Shown: positions 14,797 through 23,256, counted from the first letter of the stretch. The stretch is 26,302 nucleotides of DNA from an uncultured Eubacteriales bacterium (GCA_910577755.1 CAJTNL010000021.1:1-26302), one strand, 5' to 3'. Numbers and translations are program-made. The notes: generated by a model from the letters alone, not told the origin.

Positions 14797-16242
14797 ATGC
14801 ATCCTTTGTTTCTCCAATAGTGGTGGCGGTAATCGCCCATTGCATGGAACAAAATTATTGGTCAGCATTGCAATGATCCGCTCTCTGGGAGAGTCAATGA
14901 TTTTACAGCCTACAACACCTGCCGCATTACAACCAAACCCCATACACATGGTAAGCGCCTGTTTACCGCATGTATTCGCTTTCTTAAAGTAATGATCAAG
15001 GTTGAACGCAACTCTCGGCAAATATCCAAAGTCCTCTAATAAAGTAAACAATGGAAAAAAAATTGCCATTGGGGGCAACATAACCGACACTACCCAAGCC
15101 AACACGCGGTATACGCCCAGCACTAATGCACCATGTAGCCATGCGGGAGCATTCATCCACATAAAGAAATCCGTTAGTCTGTCTTGTACCCAAAACAAAC
15201 CTTCTGACAATACTTGAGACGGATAATTGGCTCCCGATATTGTCAGCCAGAAGATCAGCGCCAACAAAGCAATCATAATAGGGATTCCTGTCCAGCGATT
15301 AGTTAGATATCGGTCAATTTTACGATCCCTTTTATGACAACACACCTTATTACATGTCATGACATTAGTACAAATACCCTCAGCCGTAATGACAAGGCAA
15401 GATACAATCTTATCTTTTATGCTGTCCTGTGTAATGTCACAGCTTTCTAAATATGCTTTAGCATCATTTAACCTTTGTACAAGCACATGATCTTGCGCTA
15501 CATCATATCCTATATAACGGTTTAACTCTTCCATCATAGACGGATCTTCTTCTAATAAGCGAATGGCAATCCACCGACTGTTCCACTCTTGCCCTAGCTT
15601 TTTAGACAAATGAGGCTCAACCATTGCAATCGCATCTTCAATCGGCTTGATATATTTCATCTGAAACCCCACCGGCTCCGAATTCTTTGTCAAAACCTCC
15701 ACCGTCATTAACAAATCATCAAGCCCTTTTTTACTTCTAGCAGAAGTACCTACCACCGGCACGCCAAGCTCTTTTGAAAGTTGATCCAAATCAATAAAAA
15801 TCTTCTTTTTTTTGGCTTCGTCTAATAAATTAACGCATACTACAACCCGTTTTGTAATTTCAAGCGTTTGCAAAACGAGATTTAAATTACGCTCCAAACA
15901 AGTAGCGTCACATACTACAATAGTCGCTTGAGGATGCTCAAAGCAAATAAAATTTCTGGCAACCTCTTCCTCCGCCGAGTGAGCCATAAGCGAATATGTC
16001 CCAGGCAAATCCACCATAACATAATCTTTACCGTGAAAATTACATTTGCCAAAAGCAGTATCAACCGTTTTTCCCGTCCAGTTACCCGTATGCTGATTTA
16101 ATCCTGTTAATGCGTTAAAAACTGTACTTTTTCCCACATTCGGATTACCTGCCAGTGCAACTATTTCTCCACGCTCCATATTTATATCATATGCTTCCCG
16201 ATCCTTACCTTTTGATTTTCTCCTCCTTTTCCAATTCATCAT
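14791..16242 (-). CDS. feoB: FeoB N-terminal fragment (feoB interrupted)
   Basis: Cytosolic G domain plus the first membrane helices of the Fe(II) transporter. G1 GNPNVGKS (32-39), G3 DLPG with TYSLMAHSAEEEVAR, G4 VNLLDEAKK; then the NFeoB helical domain, four Cys in CNKVCC-type sequence near 290, and helices up to CMGFGCNAAGVVGCKIIDSPRER and NNFVPCNGR. After Arg470 it runs into the element for 13 foreign codons (LPPPLLEKQRMHL) and stops. The start is uncertain: the frame is open to an ATG at 16299, but an 11-bp hairpin lies there and family N-termini align best from MMNWKRRRKSKGK (16242); none has a clear ribosome binding site. It follows feoA by about 150 bp. Confidence 0.92.
   Translation of the reverse strand: MMNWKRRRKSKGKDREAYDINMERGEIVALAGNPNVGKSTVFNALTGLNQHTGNWTGKTVDTAFGKCNFHGKDYVMVDLPGTYSLMAHSAEEEVARNFICFEHPQATIVVCDATCLERNLNLVLQTLEITKRVVVCVNLLDEAKKKKIFIDLDQLSKELGVPVVGTSARSKKGLDDLLMTVEVLTKNSEPVGFQMKYIKPIEDAIAMVEPHLSKKLGQEWNSRWIAIRLLEEDPSMMEELNRYIGYDVAQDHVLVQRLNDAKAYLESCDITQDSIKDKIVSCLVITAEGICTNVMTCNKVCCHKRDRKIDRYLTNRWTGIPIMIALLALIFWLTISGANYPSQVLSEGLFWVQDRLTDFFMWMNAPAWLHGALVLGVYRVLAWVVSVMLPPMAIFFPLFTLLEDFGYLPRVAFNLDHYFKKANTCGKQALTMCMGFGCNAAGVVGCKIIDSPRERIIAMLTNNFVPCNGRLPPPLLEKQRMHL
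14813..14847. other. Attachment site (junction at the recombinase end)
   Basis: Element side CCAATAGTGGTGGCGGT, core AA (14831-14832), chromosomal side TCGCCCATTGCATGG, which encodes FeoB PCNGR on the minus strand. Joining this chromosomal side to that of the other junction gives an uninterrupted feoB. Confidence 0.7.
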
Positions 16243-16250
16243 ACGCACAT

Positions 16251-16286
16251 ATAACAGCATTATTTTTAATGAAAAAATGCTGTTAT
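16251..16286. repeat. Hairpin in the feoA-feoB spacer
   Basis: 11-bp perfect arms ATAACAGCATT (16251-16261) and AATGCTGTTAT (16276-16286), 14-nt loop, no T tract. It lies just before the preferred feoB start, so it may be a processing or stability element of the feo mRNA. No function is proven. Confidence 0.5.
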
Positions 16287-16392
16287 TTACCCCTTTCATA
16301 AAATTGTATTGGAGGGAATGTCTACCCGTCCAGAATCATAGATTCGGTATTTGAAATTAATCATAATTTAATTACATGGGCTCTCTTACTCG

Positions 16393-16647
16393 TCACATAC
16401 ACGGTTTCGAAACTAAATTCATAATTACAGAAGAGGAATCTTCATTTCTAATAGCAATCACTGCACCTCGAATTAAAAAGGCAATAGGATCACCTGCAGG
16501 ACTCCTCTGCACACATTCAACTTTTGTACCTTCAATCAATCCAATATCCTGCAAACGTCTTCTGATACTTGTATCAGACAATAATTGTCTAACGGTAGCA
16601 CTTTGCCCTACTTTTAACTCATTGAGCGAAATTTGTTGTGTTTCCAT
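16393..16647 (-). CDS. feoA: Ferrous iron transport protein FeoA
   Basis: 84-residue SH3-like cytosolic partner of FeoB. Typical sequence: SLNELKVGQSATVRQL, RRRLQDIGLIEGTKVECVQRSPAGDPIAFLIRGAVIAIRNEDSSSV. The ATG at 16647 follows AAGGGAGA. It is the first gene of the feo operon and intact, whereas feoB downstream is interrupted. No Fur or DtxR-type operator was recognised upstream. Confidence 0.93.
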   Translation of the reverse strand: METQQISLNELKVGQSATVRQLLSDTSIRRRLQDIGLIEGTKVECVQRSPAGDPIAFLIRGAVIAIRNEDSSSVIMNLVSKPCM

Positions 16648-16691
16648 TGTTAGTCTCCCTTTTTTCTAAAACTGGAATTTCTCCTGTTACT

Positions 16692-16720
16692 ATATTATTT
16701 CTTTCTTGTGATTCTGTGAA
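16692..16720 (-). promoter_or_regulatory. Candidate feo operon promoter
   Basis: Minus strand TTCACA (16715-16720), 17 bp spacer, TAATAT (16692-16697). It lies about 45 bp before the feoA ATG. Moderate match only. Confidence 0.4.
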
Positions 16721-16758
16721 AAAATAAAACAAACTTTATATATTACCACATGCCTGCA

Positions 16759-16803
16759 AATACAAAGAATCCTATAGACGATTTCCATAGGATTCTTTGT
16801 ATT
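16759..16803. repeat. 17-bp perfect inverted repeat upstream of feoA
   Basis: Arms 16759-16775 and 16787-16803 (AATACAAAGAATCCTAT and its complement) around an 11-nt loop. Strong enough to be a terminator, but neither side has a clean T run. It separates the feo operon from the rarA side. Confidence 0.6.
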
Positions 16804-17199
16804 ATTACTACAATTTTATTACTGTAATGATATTAACAAATACACTCAGATATAATATAATCAATTTTTTTCCGTTCAATACTGCTGTTATATTAGACCA
16901 TATGGTGTGGCACATATAATGAACATTTCTATAAGTCGTACCGGCAATATAGGATAAAAATATAATTACTTCATTATCTGTGTACTTGCTGCCTATATAA
17001 GTCAGCTTGGTTTCTTTAGGAACTAAAGAATGAGAAGAAAAGAGGAGCTAAGACTATCTCTTTCATCCTCAGTCTGTAAACTTTTTGACTTTTTCCTGCG
17101 ATGATAAAATAGCAAATTTTATAACAACCCTCTTTTCTGTATATGCATACAACACACCGTACATTTTGGTAAAACTGTTTCAAAGGTTATGAAAAACCA
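16804..17199. other. Gene-poor stretch with a stop-free minus-strand frame
   Basis: No gene with a start and ribosome binding site is seen. On the minus strand 17047 down to 16808 is free of stops for 79 codons and reads hydrophobic near its end (KKLIILYLSVFVNIITVIKL). It lacks an initiation site, so it may be the tail of a decayed membrane protein gene or chance in AT-rich DNA. Confidence 0.3.
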
Positions 17200-18471
17200 T
17201 TATTTTTTATCATCTTTTATTTGCTCCCAATAACGCCGAAAAGCCTGTTCATTCTTATTATTTCCAAACTCGTAATAACAAGCGTCTTTCACAATATCCG
17301 GCAAATATTGCTGTTGCACCCAGCTTTTTGAAGCATCATGAGGATAGAGATAAAACTGTCCTTTTATCTCTTGGTCCTGACCATCACAATGTTTATTTTG
17401 CAAATGTCTTGGGATACTGCCTACTTTTCCTCTCTCAATATCCGCCATAGCGCGGTTAATTGCCAGATACGCTGTATTAGACTTGGGTGCGTTACATACC
17501 ATTATTACAGCATCCGCCAACGGAATTCTCGCTTCCGGCAACCCTACCTGCAAAGCCGTATCTACACTGGCTTTTACAACTGGTATAATCTGCGGCCAAG
17601 CAAGTCCTACATCCTCACAAGCGCATACCAGTAACCGACGGCAAACAGAAAGCAAATCTCCGGCAGAGAGCAACCGTGCTAAATAATACACCGCTGCATT
17701 TGGATCGGATCCCCGCATAGACTTTTGAAAAGCAGAAAGCAAATCATAATGTTCATCGCCATCTCTATCATATCGCATGGCACTACATTGCGTTAGTTCC
17801 TGTGCCAGTTGCAAAGTTACATATCTGCCACCTTCCGTTTCATCAGCGGAAAGAGTGCATAATTCTACAGCATTCATTGCTTTGCGTACATCTCCTCCAC
17901 AAGAGGAGGCAATACAAGCAACAACTCCTTCTTCTAAAATCACTGACTGCCTTATTTCCTTTTCTACTTTACCAAAGCCACGAGTAACCGCACGTTGTAT
18001 TTCTTCTTTTTGTACTGGTTTAAATTCAAACACAGTAGAACGGCTTAAGATAGCATTGTACACATAAAAATAAGGATTTTCTGTAGTGGAAGCAATTAAT
18101 GTAATCTTACCGTTTTCCATAAATTCCAGTAAAATTTGCTGTTGCCTTTTATTTAAATATTGAATTTCGTCTAAATATAACAATACGCCGTTAAGCGTCT
18201 CAAAAGTATTCAGGTCAGCAATAATATCTTTCAAATCTGAGGTAGATGCAGTGGTACCATTCGTTTTAACTAATTTTCGATTCGTCTTTTTTGCAATCAT
18301 AGTAGCAAGTGTCGTTTTTCCTACACCAGAAGGACCATAAAATACCAAATTCGGTATTTCACCAGCATCAATTATACGGCGCAATGCTTTTCCCTCTGCC
18401 AGTAAATGTTGCTGGCCTACCATATCATCCAACGTTTGCGGACGCAACCGCTCCGCCAAAGGCACACGCAT
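17200..18471 (-). CDS. rarA: Replication-associated recombination protein RarA (MgsA)
   Basis: AAA+ ATPase that acts at stalled replication forks. 423 residues. MGQ-type N-terminus LAERLRPQTLDDMVGQQHLL, Walker A GPSGVGKT (46-53), Walker B LLYLDEIQ (Asp101, Glu102), sensor 1 IASTTENPYF, arginine finger region ILSRSTVFEF, and the C-terminal tetramerisation domain (CEDVGLAWP, LADAVIMVCNAPKSNTAYLAINRA, YLYPHD). The ATG at 18471 is the family-typical start. Monocistronic and leftward. Confidence 0.95.
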   Translation of the reverse strand: MRVPLAERLRPQTLDDMVGQQHLLAEGKALRRIIDAGEIPNLVFYGPSGVGKTTLATMIAKKTNRKLVKTNGTTASTSDLKDIIADLNTFETLNGVLLYLDEIQYLNKRQQQILLEFMENGKITLIASTTENPYFYVYNAILSRSTVFEFKPVQKEEIQRAVTRGFGKVEKEIRQSVILEEGVVACIASSCGGDVRKAMNAVELCTLSADETEGGRYVTLQLAQELTQCSAMRYDRDGDEHYDLLSAFQKSMRGSDPNAAVYYLARLLSAGDLLSVCRRLLVCACEDVGLAWPQIIPVVKASVDTALQVGLPEARIPLADAVIMVCNAPKSNTAYLAINRAMADIERGKVGSIPRHLQNKHCDGQDQEIKGQFYLYPHDASKSWVQQQYLPDIVKDACYYEFGNNKNEQAFRRYWEQIKDDKK

Positions 18472-18627
18472 CTGCTTACCCCCTGACCAAAATTCTATCT
18501 ATTATAATACTATTTGTATTGTACCATAAAAAATATTTTTCTCCTATATTCTTTTCTAAATTGTGCAATTTAAAATTAGATGTAAGTCCAATGTTTATAC
18601 CTAACAAAATATTTGTCATTTGTACAA

Positions 18628-19035
18628 TTATATATCTTTGCAAACATCAATCCACTTTTTATAATGAAATGTTTTTTCTAACTCATCTAAAGTTAATTTA
18701 ATGGCGCTATCGCTACTGCCGCAAGCAGGATACACTATTTCAAACCGTTTTAAAGAATTATCTAAATAAACATCAACATTTTCATTAATTCCAAACGGAC
18801 AACCCTCACCAACTGCGTGTCCTATTAAACTTTCAACATGATGAAAAGGAATCATTTTTGCTTTTGTTTCAAACTCGGCTTTAAATTTACTATTATCTAT
18901 TTTACAATCCCCTGCAACTACAACCAATATAGGTTTATTTGCAACAATAAAAGATAATGTTTTTACAATTTCCTCCTTACAATATATTGCCTTGGCTGCC
19001 TGCTCAACCGTGGCAGATGAAACAGAAAACTTCAT
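18628..19035 (-). CDS. YbaK/EbsC-family aminoacyl-tRNA deacylase, N-terminally truncated
   Basis: This family removes mischarged amino acids from tRNA, for example Cys-tRNA-Pro. The frame of 135 residues has the core SVSSATVEQAAKA, VKTLSF, VVVAGDCKIDNSKFK and GHAVGEGCPFGI (about 72-83). The usual 20-25 N-terminal residues are missing. The DNA upstream still encodes them in frame (HLQRYGLENKI directly before Met1), but a TAG at 19069-19071 breaks that frame, and beyond it FIKAK with ATA where a start would be expected. The ATG at 19035 has no ribosome binding site. Either it is a recent pseudogene or it is read from an unusual internal start. A sequencing error could also make the stop. Confidence 0.75.
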   Translation of the reverse strand: MKFSVSSATVEQAAKAIYCKEEIVKTLSFIVANKPILVVVAGDCKIDNSKFKAEFETKAKMIPFHHVESLIGHAVGEGCPFGINENVDVYLDNSLKRFEIVYPACGSSDSAIKLTLDELEKTFHYKKWIDVCKDI

Positions 19036-19071
19036 TATTTTATTTTCTAATCCATACCTCTGTAAATGCTA

Positions 19072-19394
19072 TTTTGCTTTTATGAACGATATAATGAACT
19101 CTTAAATTAACGTATTTCCATAGCGTTTTTTATCTTTATATTTCACAGTATTTAGGTCATACGAGTACAAATAAGCAGTGAAATATATATTCAAATTTGG
19201 CTAAGATGATAGGATAGATGCAATAAATTAGCCGAATGAAAAACAGACACCGTATCTAAATTTTATAAATTCACCTAAACATAATCTGAAAATGAAATTT
19301 AAATATATTTAAGCCCATATTTTAAAGTAAATAAAACCTAAAAAACTTTATTATATGTGCTCTGTACTTATTTGGTATTATAGAGAAACAAATT
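19072..19394. other. AT-rich spacer, no gene seen
   Basis: Apart from the lost 5' end of the ybaK-like gene at its left border, I see no frame with a start and ribosome binding site, no RNA fold and no repeat here. Confidence 0.5.
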
Positions 19395-19426
19395 GCGATG
19401 TGTAGTTAGAATAAACTACACATCGC
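19395..19426. terminator. Stem-loop downstream of glyA
   Basis: 13-bp perfect arms GCGATGTGTAGTT (19395-19407) and its complement (19414-19426) with a 6-nt loop, about 53 bp past the glyA stop. The minus-strand tail AATTTGTTTC is T-rich only in part; the plus strand has CTTTT. Probable glyA terminator. Confidence 0.65.
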
Positions 19427-19478
19427 TTTTCGTCACCAGTATATCATCCTATCATTTGACGCTTTATCTTTATGTTAT

Positions 19479-20735
19479 TTATGATTGATATAATGGATAT
19501 TTATCGCAGATAGCCGTTACCATATTACGTATTTTATCCGCACTTGCATCAAAACTTTGAATTGACAAGCTAATACATTCCGCAATTTGATCCATATCTT
19601 CCGGCATCAAACCTCGAGTTGTCACGGCCGGTGTACCTAAGCGAACACCGCTTGTTACAAAAGGACTACGCTTCTCATTTGGAATCGTATTTTTATTAGC
19701 TGTAATAAACACCTGATCAAGTCGGCTCTCTAGCTCTTTACCTGTTAGCTCAATACCACTTAGGTCAATGAGCATCAGGTGATTATCTGTACCGCCAGAT
19801 ACTAATTTCACGCCACGTTTGGTCAGACCGTTTGCCAAAGCCTGTGCATTTTCTACCACACGTTTACCATACTCTTTAAACTCCGGTGTTAAAGCCTCAC
19901 CAAAACAAACCGCTTTACCTGCAATTACATGCATAAGCGGACCACCCTGAATACCTGGGAAAATGGCCTTATCAATCGCTTTTCCGTACTCCTCTTTGCA
20001 GAGAATCAATCCACCCCTTGGACCGCGTAATGTTTTATGTGTAGTTGTAGTTACAATATCTGCCCACTCTATGGGATTTGGATGTACTCCTGCCGCAACT
20101 AATCCTGCTATATGCGCCATGTCCACCATCAGCATAGCCGAGCACGCATTGGCAATTTCTCGTAGACGTTTAAAATCAATAACTCTGGAATAAGCGCTTG
20201 CACCAGCAACAATCATTTTAGGTTTTACCTGTTTTGCTTGTTCTTGTAGTCTATCATAATCAATATAGTGAGTTATAGGGTCAACACCATACTCTACAAA
20301 CTTATAATAACTGCCGGACATATTCACAGGAGAACCATGAGTTAAATGACCACCCTCTGAAAGATTCATACCCATTACTGTATCACCAGGCTTTAAAAAT
20401 GCAAAGTAAACTGCCATATTCGCCTGTGCGCCAGAATGAGGCTGTACATTGGCATATTCCGCTCCAAATAATTCGCAAGCACGTTGACGTGCAACATCCT
20501 CTATAATATCTACAAACTCACAGCCTCCGTAATAGCGTTTTCCCGGATAGCCTTCCGCATATTTATTGGTTAAAATACTTCCCATTGCTGCCATAACTGC
20601 AGGAGATACAATATTTTCAGAAGCGATTAACTCTAAATTATGTTGCTGACGTTTCAGCTCCTTGGCCATAGCCATACCAATTTCCGAATCATATTTTTCT
20701 ACAAAACCAATAGTATCCATAATCTCTTGATACAT
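19479..20735 (-). CDS. glyA: Serine hydroxymethyltransferase GlyA
   Basis: PLP enzyme interconverting serine and glycine with tetrahydrofolate, a main source of one-carbon units; it shares this folate metabolism with folC in the same window. 418 residues, full length. LIASENIVSP (37-46), NKYAEGYPGKRYYGG (57-71), PHSGAQAN (99-106), PLP lysine Lys234 in TTTTHKTLRGPRGG, and IFPGIQGGPLMH. The ATG at 20735 has AGAGG 10 nt upstream. Monocistronic, with a downstream stem-loop. Confidence 0.97.
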   Translation of the reverse strand: MYQEIMDTIGFVEKYDSEIGMAMAKELKRQQHNLELIASENIVSPAVMAAMGSILTNKYAEGYPGKRYYGGCEFVDIIEDVARQRACELFGAEYANVQPHSGAQANMAVYFAFLKPGDTVMGMNLSEGGHLTHGSPVNMSGSYYKFVEYGVDPITHYIDYDRLQEQAKQVKPKMIVAGASAYSRVIDFKRLREIANACSAMLMVDMAHIAGLVAAGVHPNPIEWADIVTTTTHKTLRGPRGGLILCKEEYGKAIDKAIFPGIQGGPLMHVIAGKAVCFGEALTPEFKEYGKRVVENAQALANGLTKRGVKLVSGGTDNHLMLIDLSGIELTGKELESRLDQVFITANKNTIPNEKRSPFVTSGVRLGTPAVTTRGLMPEDMDQIAECISLSIQSFDASADKIRNMVTAICDKYPLYQS

Positions 20736-20951
20736 GTGTCCGTTACCTCTTTCATTTCTATTTTCTATTTAAAATTATACACAATTAAACCGTAAAAGGC
20801 AATTATCAAATCACTATATTACAATAAAATATTGTAATTTTCTTCATAAGTTATAAGGATACACTAATTATATAAAACAATTTATTCCATATTAACTGAT
20901 TTCCAAATCAATTTATATAAAAATTTTAGAATAAAAAAGGAACAGAGCATT

Positions 20952-21489
20952 TTGACAGAAAAGAAATAATGACAGCAAAGCGGCTTTACTATATCTGTGA
21001 CGCACTTTTCCCCCAAGAGCGGCAATACGCAAAAACTGCTTTATGATTTAAAAACAGTTACGTCTCACCTAATTAAAGCAGCAAACGACGTTACTAACAA
21101 AATTGCTTAGCAGTATTGAAAAAAAGTTTTTAATCAAACAGCCTTTTTAATGCAATTATGATTCCAATATTCAAATAAGACTCATTTTTATGTCAATACA
21201 GGATGCATAATACTAAACTACTCCTTAATTATTATTTACGGTCACGCGTATCCCCCCAATGTACATCTATACAGAGTTGAACATCCGACGGCTATCGTGC
21301 AGCGTTGACTATAAATATGCCCGTCCCATTACCATTGGCAATCATGTATAGATCGGAGGTAACTCCACCATTCCTTCTTTGATTGCAATGGGAGAAAACA
21401 GTATTATAGGTACTGGCAATGTCGTTACAAAAACAGTTTCCTCCAATGTAATTACGGCTGGTAATCCCTGCACATATTACACACACTGA
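20952..21489 (+). pseudogene. Decayed maltose/galactoside O-acetyltransferase (Maa/LacA type)
   Basis: Pieces of one hexapeptide-repeat acetyltransferase can be followed in order across shifting frames: an N-terminal TEK, then MTAKRLYYICDALFPQERQYAKTAL; DLKTVTSHLIKAANDV; a middle with CNYDSNIQI and PPNVHLYRVEHPTAI; then YARPITIGNHV, a TAG where Trp is expected (21351-21353), and IGGNSTIPSLIAMGENS followed by IIGTGNVVTKTVSSNVITAGNPC to the TGA at 21487-21489. About 540 bp, near the family gene length. At least three frameshifts and several stops, so no functional product. A minus-strand frame at 21292-21492 is only its antisense shadow. Confidence 0.75.
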
Positions 21490-21577
21490 CAAACAATGAG
21501 AGGAATGTTACATAATACTCTCCACATACCTTTACTAAAAAATAAAATTAACTTTAATATTTAGAAAGCATCTGTAA

Positions 21578-22288
21578 TTAATAGGCAACATTATTACTGC
21601 CATGGTACATTTCGTCTAAAAATTTTTCTACCTCGCAATTAAAAACAGAGGGTTCTTTACGCGCAATAAAATGATCACCTTTCATAATCACCAGACGACT
21701 ATTAGGAATATGAGCAGCAAGCTGCTCGGTATGAGTTTGTTTAATCATGTCTTTATCGCCTGCAATCACTAAAGTAGGTACTTGAATTTTATGGAGCTCT
21801 TCCGGAGAAATATATGGCTCTTTCACCATTAAACCCAACAATTCTTTTTTAGCCTTTGCGCGTCTGCTAATTGTTGAGCAACAAGAGGTTCTAATATAGC
21901 CCAATAACATCGGAATCCGTACTGTTGGTTTTAATCCGTTTGGATAAAAATTAGCGCCGTTTAAAATTAAACACGATACATACTCCGGATAGCGCAGTGT
22001 GAACAGCATTGCAATGTTGCCCCCATCACTAAACCCTAATAAAATCACTTTTTTCAACTTTAACGTATCCAATAAACATTTTAAATCTTCTGCAAATTGT
22101 GTTAATGAAAAAGGAGCATCACCTCTAGGGGATTCCCCATGTCCCCGTGTATCTACCGCTATAACACGATATTGATTTGAAAAATGTGTAATTTGGTGCA
22201 TAAAGTAAGCAAAACGTCCCCCATTTCCATGCAGCAACAAAAATGGTGTTCCCTCTCCTTGTTCCGTATAATGTAACCCAAACTCCAT
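21578..22288 (-). CDS. Alpha/beta hydrolase
   Basis: 236 residues, cytosolic. Oxyanion region LLHGNGG (18-24), strand VIAVDTRGHGES, nucleophile elbow GFSDGG with Ser87, acid Asp180 (AGDKDM), and His206 (KGDHFI). The triad is complete, so an active esterase or hydrolase is likely; the substrate cannot be told from sequence. The short lid between strands 6 and 7 (residues about 115-165) is rich in Arg/Lys. The ATG at 22288 has GGGAGG 10 nt upstream. Monocistronic. Confidence 0.88.
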   Translation of the reverse strand: MEFGLHYTEQGEGTPFLLLHGNGGRFAYFMHQITHFSNQYRVIAVDTRGHGESPRGDAPFSLTQFAEDLKCLLDTLKLKKVILLGFSDGGNIAMLFTLRYPEYVSCLILNGANFYPNGLKPTVRIPMLLGYIRTSCCSTISRRAKAKKELLGLMVKEPYISPEELHKIQVPTLVIAGDKDMIKQTHTEQLAAHIPNSRLVIMKGDHFIARKEPSVFNCEVEKFLDEMYHGSNNVAY

Positions 22289-22527
22289 ATATCACAATCC
22301 TCCCTTTATGATAATTATTAGTTTAACATGAATGCTTACTGTTTACAATGTATCAATGAAAAGACAAACCGAAACGGAAATTTATCCTGTTATTCATAAA
22401 AATACAATTAGTTACTGAAATAGTCAATTATATAAATAAATATTAAGCTAATATAATATTATGTATCCCCAAATATCCAAAAAACAAAGAATTGATGCTT
22501 AAACTAAAATAAAATTATAAAATGATG

Positions 22528-22556
22528 TTGTAGTTTCTTGTTATTTGCGATAAAAT
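22528..22556 (+). promoter_or_regulatory. Candidate nth promoter
   Basis: TTGTAG (22528-22533), 17 bp spacer, TAAAAT (22551-22556), about 47 bp before the nth start. Moderate match. The rest of the 22289-22596 spacer shows nothing further. Confidence 0.45.
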
Positions 22557-22602
22557 CCAATTATAATAGTTGTTTTATACTATATTAAAAGGATGAATGT
22601 AT

Positions 22603-23256
22603 ATGACTAAAAAACAAAAAACTCACGCTGCAATTGAAGCGCTGAAAAAAGAATACCCTGATGCAGAATGCGCATTAATTCATTCAAACCCGCTGGAATT
22701 GCTAATTGCAACCAGGTTATCCGCCCAATGTACAGACGCTAGGGTCAATATGGTTACCCCTGCTTTATTTGCCCGTTTTCCCACATTAGACGATTATATT
22801 GCCGGATCTGAAGAAGAAATTGCACAATATATTCGCACATGCGGTTTATTTAAAACAAAAGCACGGGATATTTATGCCATGTGCAAAAAGTTAAAAGAAA
22901 AATTTAACGGTACTGTGCCCGATAATATGGATGATTTACTTTCACTGCCTGGTATCGGAAGGAAAACAGCCAACCTAATTCTTGGAGATATCTATAAACA
23001 ACCGGCTGTTGTAACCGACACACACTTTATTCGCATTTGCGGCAAGTTGGGACTTACTGATAGTAAAATTCCTATAAAAGTAGAAAAGGACTTACGCACA
23101 CTGCTTCCTCCGGAAGAATCTAGTGATTTTTGCCACCGTATTGTATTACACGGCAGAGCCGTTTGTGATGCCCGCAAACCTAAATGTAATATTTGTTGTA
23201 TGGAAAATTTTTGTAAATATGCACAAACAGTATCAAAACAAATGAAAACCATTTAA
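22603..23256 (+). CDS. nth: Endonuclease III (DNA glycosylase/AP lyase) Nth
   Basis: Base-excision repair enzyme that removes oxidised pyrimidines and nicks the abasic site. 217 residues from the chosen start. Helix-hairpin-helix LPGIGRKTANLIL with catalytic Lys121, catalytic Asp139 (VVTDTHFIR), and a [4Fe-4S] site CX6CX2CX5C at Cys188, 195, 198 and 204. The ATG at 22603 is chosen over the one at 22597 because AAAGGA is about 9-10 nt upstream of the former but only 4 nt from the latter. Followed by a long bidirectional terminator. Confidence 0.96.
   Translation: MTKKQKTHAAIEALKKEYPDAECALIHSNPLELLIATRLSAQCTDARVNMVTPALFARFPTLDDYIAGSEEEIAQYIRTCGLFKTKARDIYAMCKKLKEKFNGTVPDNMDDLLSLPGIGRKTANLILGDIYKQPAVVTDTHFIRICGKLGLTDSKIPIKVEKDLRTLLPPEESSDFCHRIVLHGRAVCDARKPKCNICCMENFCKYAQTVSKQMKTI

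Larger units (their letters stand above)
11797..14832. mobile_element. Integrated serine-recombinase element in feoB carrying uppP
   Basis: About 3,034 bp between two copies of a core dinucleotide (AA on plus at 11797-11798 and 14831-14832; TT on the feoB strand). Contents: uppP, a convergent 57-codon gene, and a large serine recombinase whose 3' end lies 35 bp from one end. Outside the cores, the flanks are the two halves of feoB and rejoin in frame as PCNGR-FPT. The element ends are imperfect inverted repeats (ACCACCACC inside 11799, ACCGCCACC inside 14830 on the opposite strand), as expected for attP arms. No relaxase, capsid or replication gene is present, so this is a minimal integrative element or a degenerate remnant with an intact-looking recombinase. 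Boundaries are inferred from the split gene and are accurate to a few bases. Confidence 0.85.

Noticed and set aside
11061..16242. FeoB split explained by a simple frameshift or assembly join
   Set aside because: The two halves are 3 kb apart with intact genes between, share a core dinucleotide, and the element has inverted-repeat ends next to an integrase gene; an insertion fits far better.
21292..21492. 66-codon minus-strand frame
   Set aside because: It is antisense to the readable acetyltransferase remnant on the plus strand and has no ribosome binding site.
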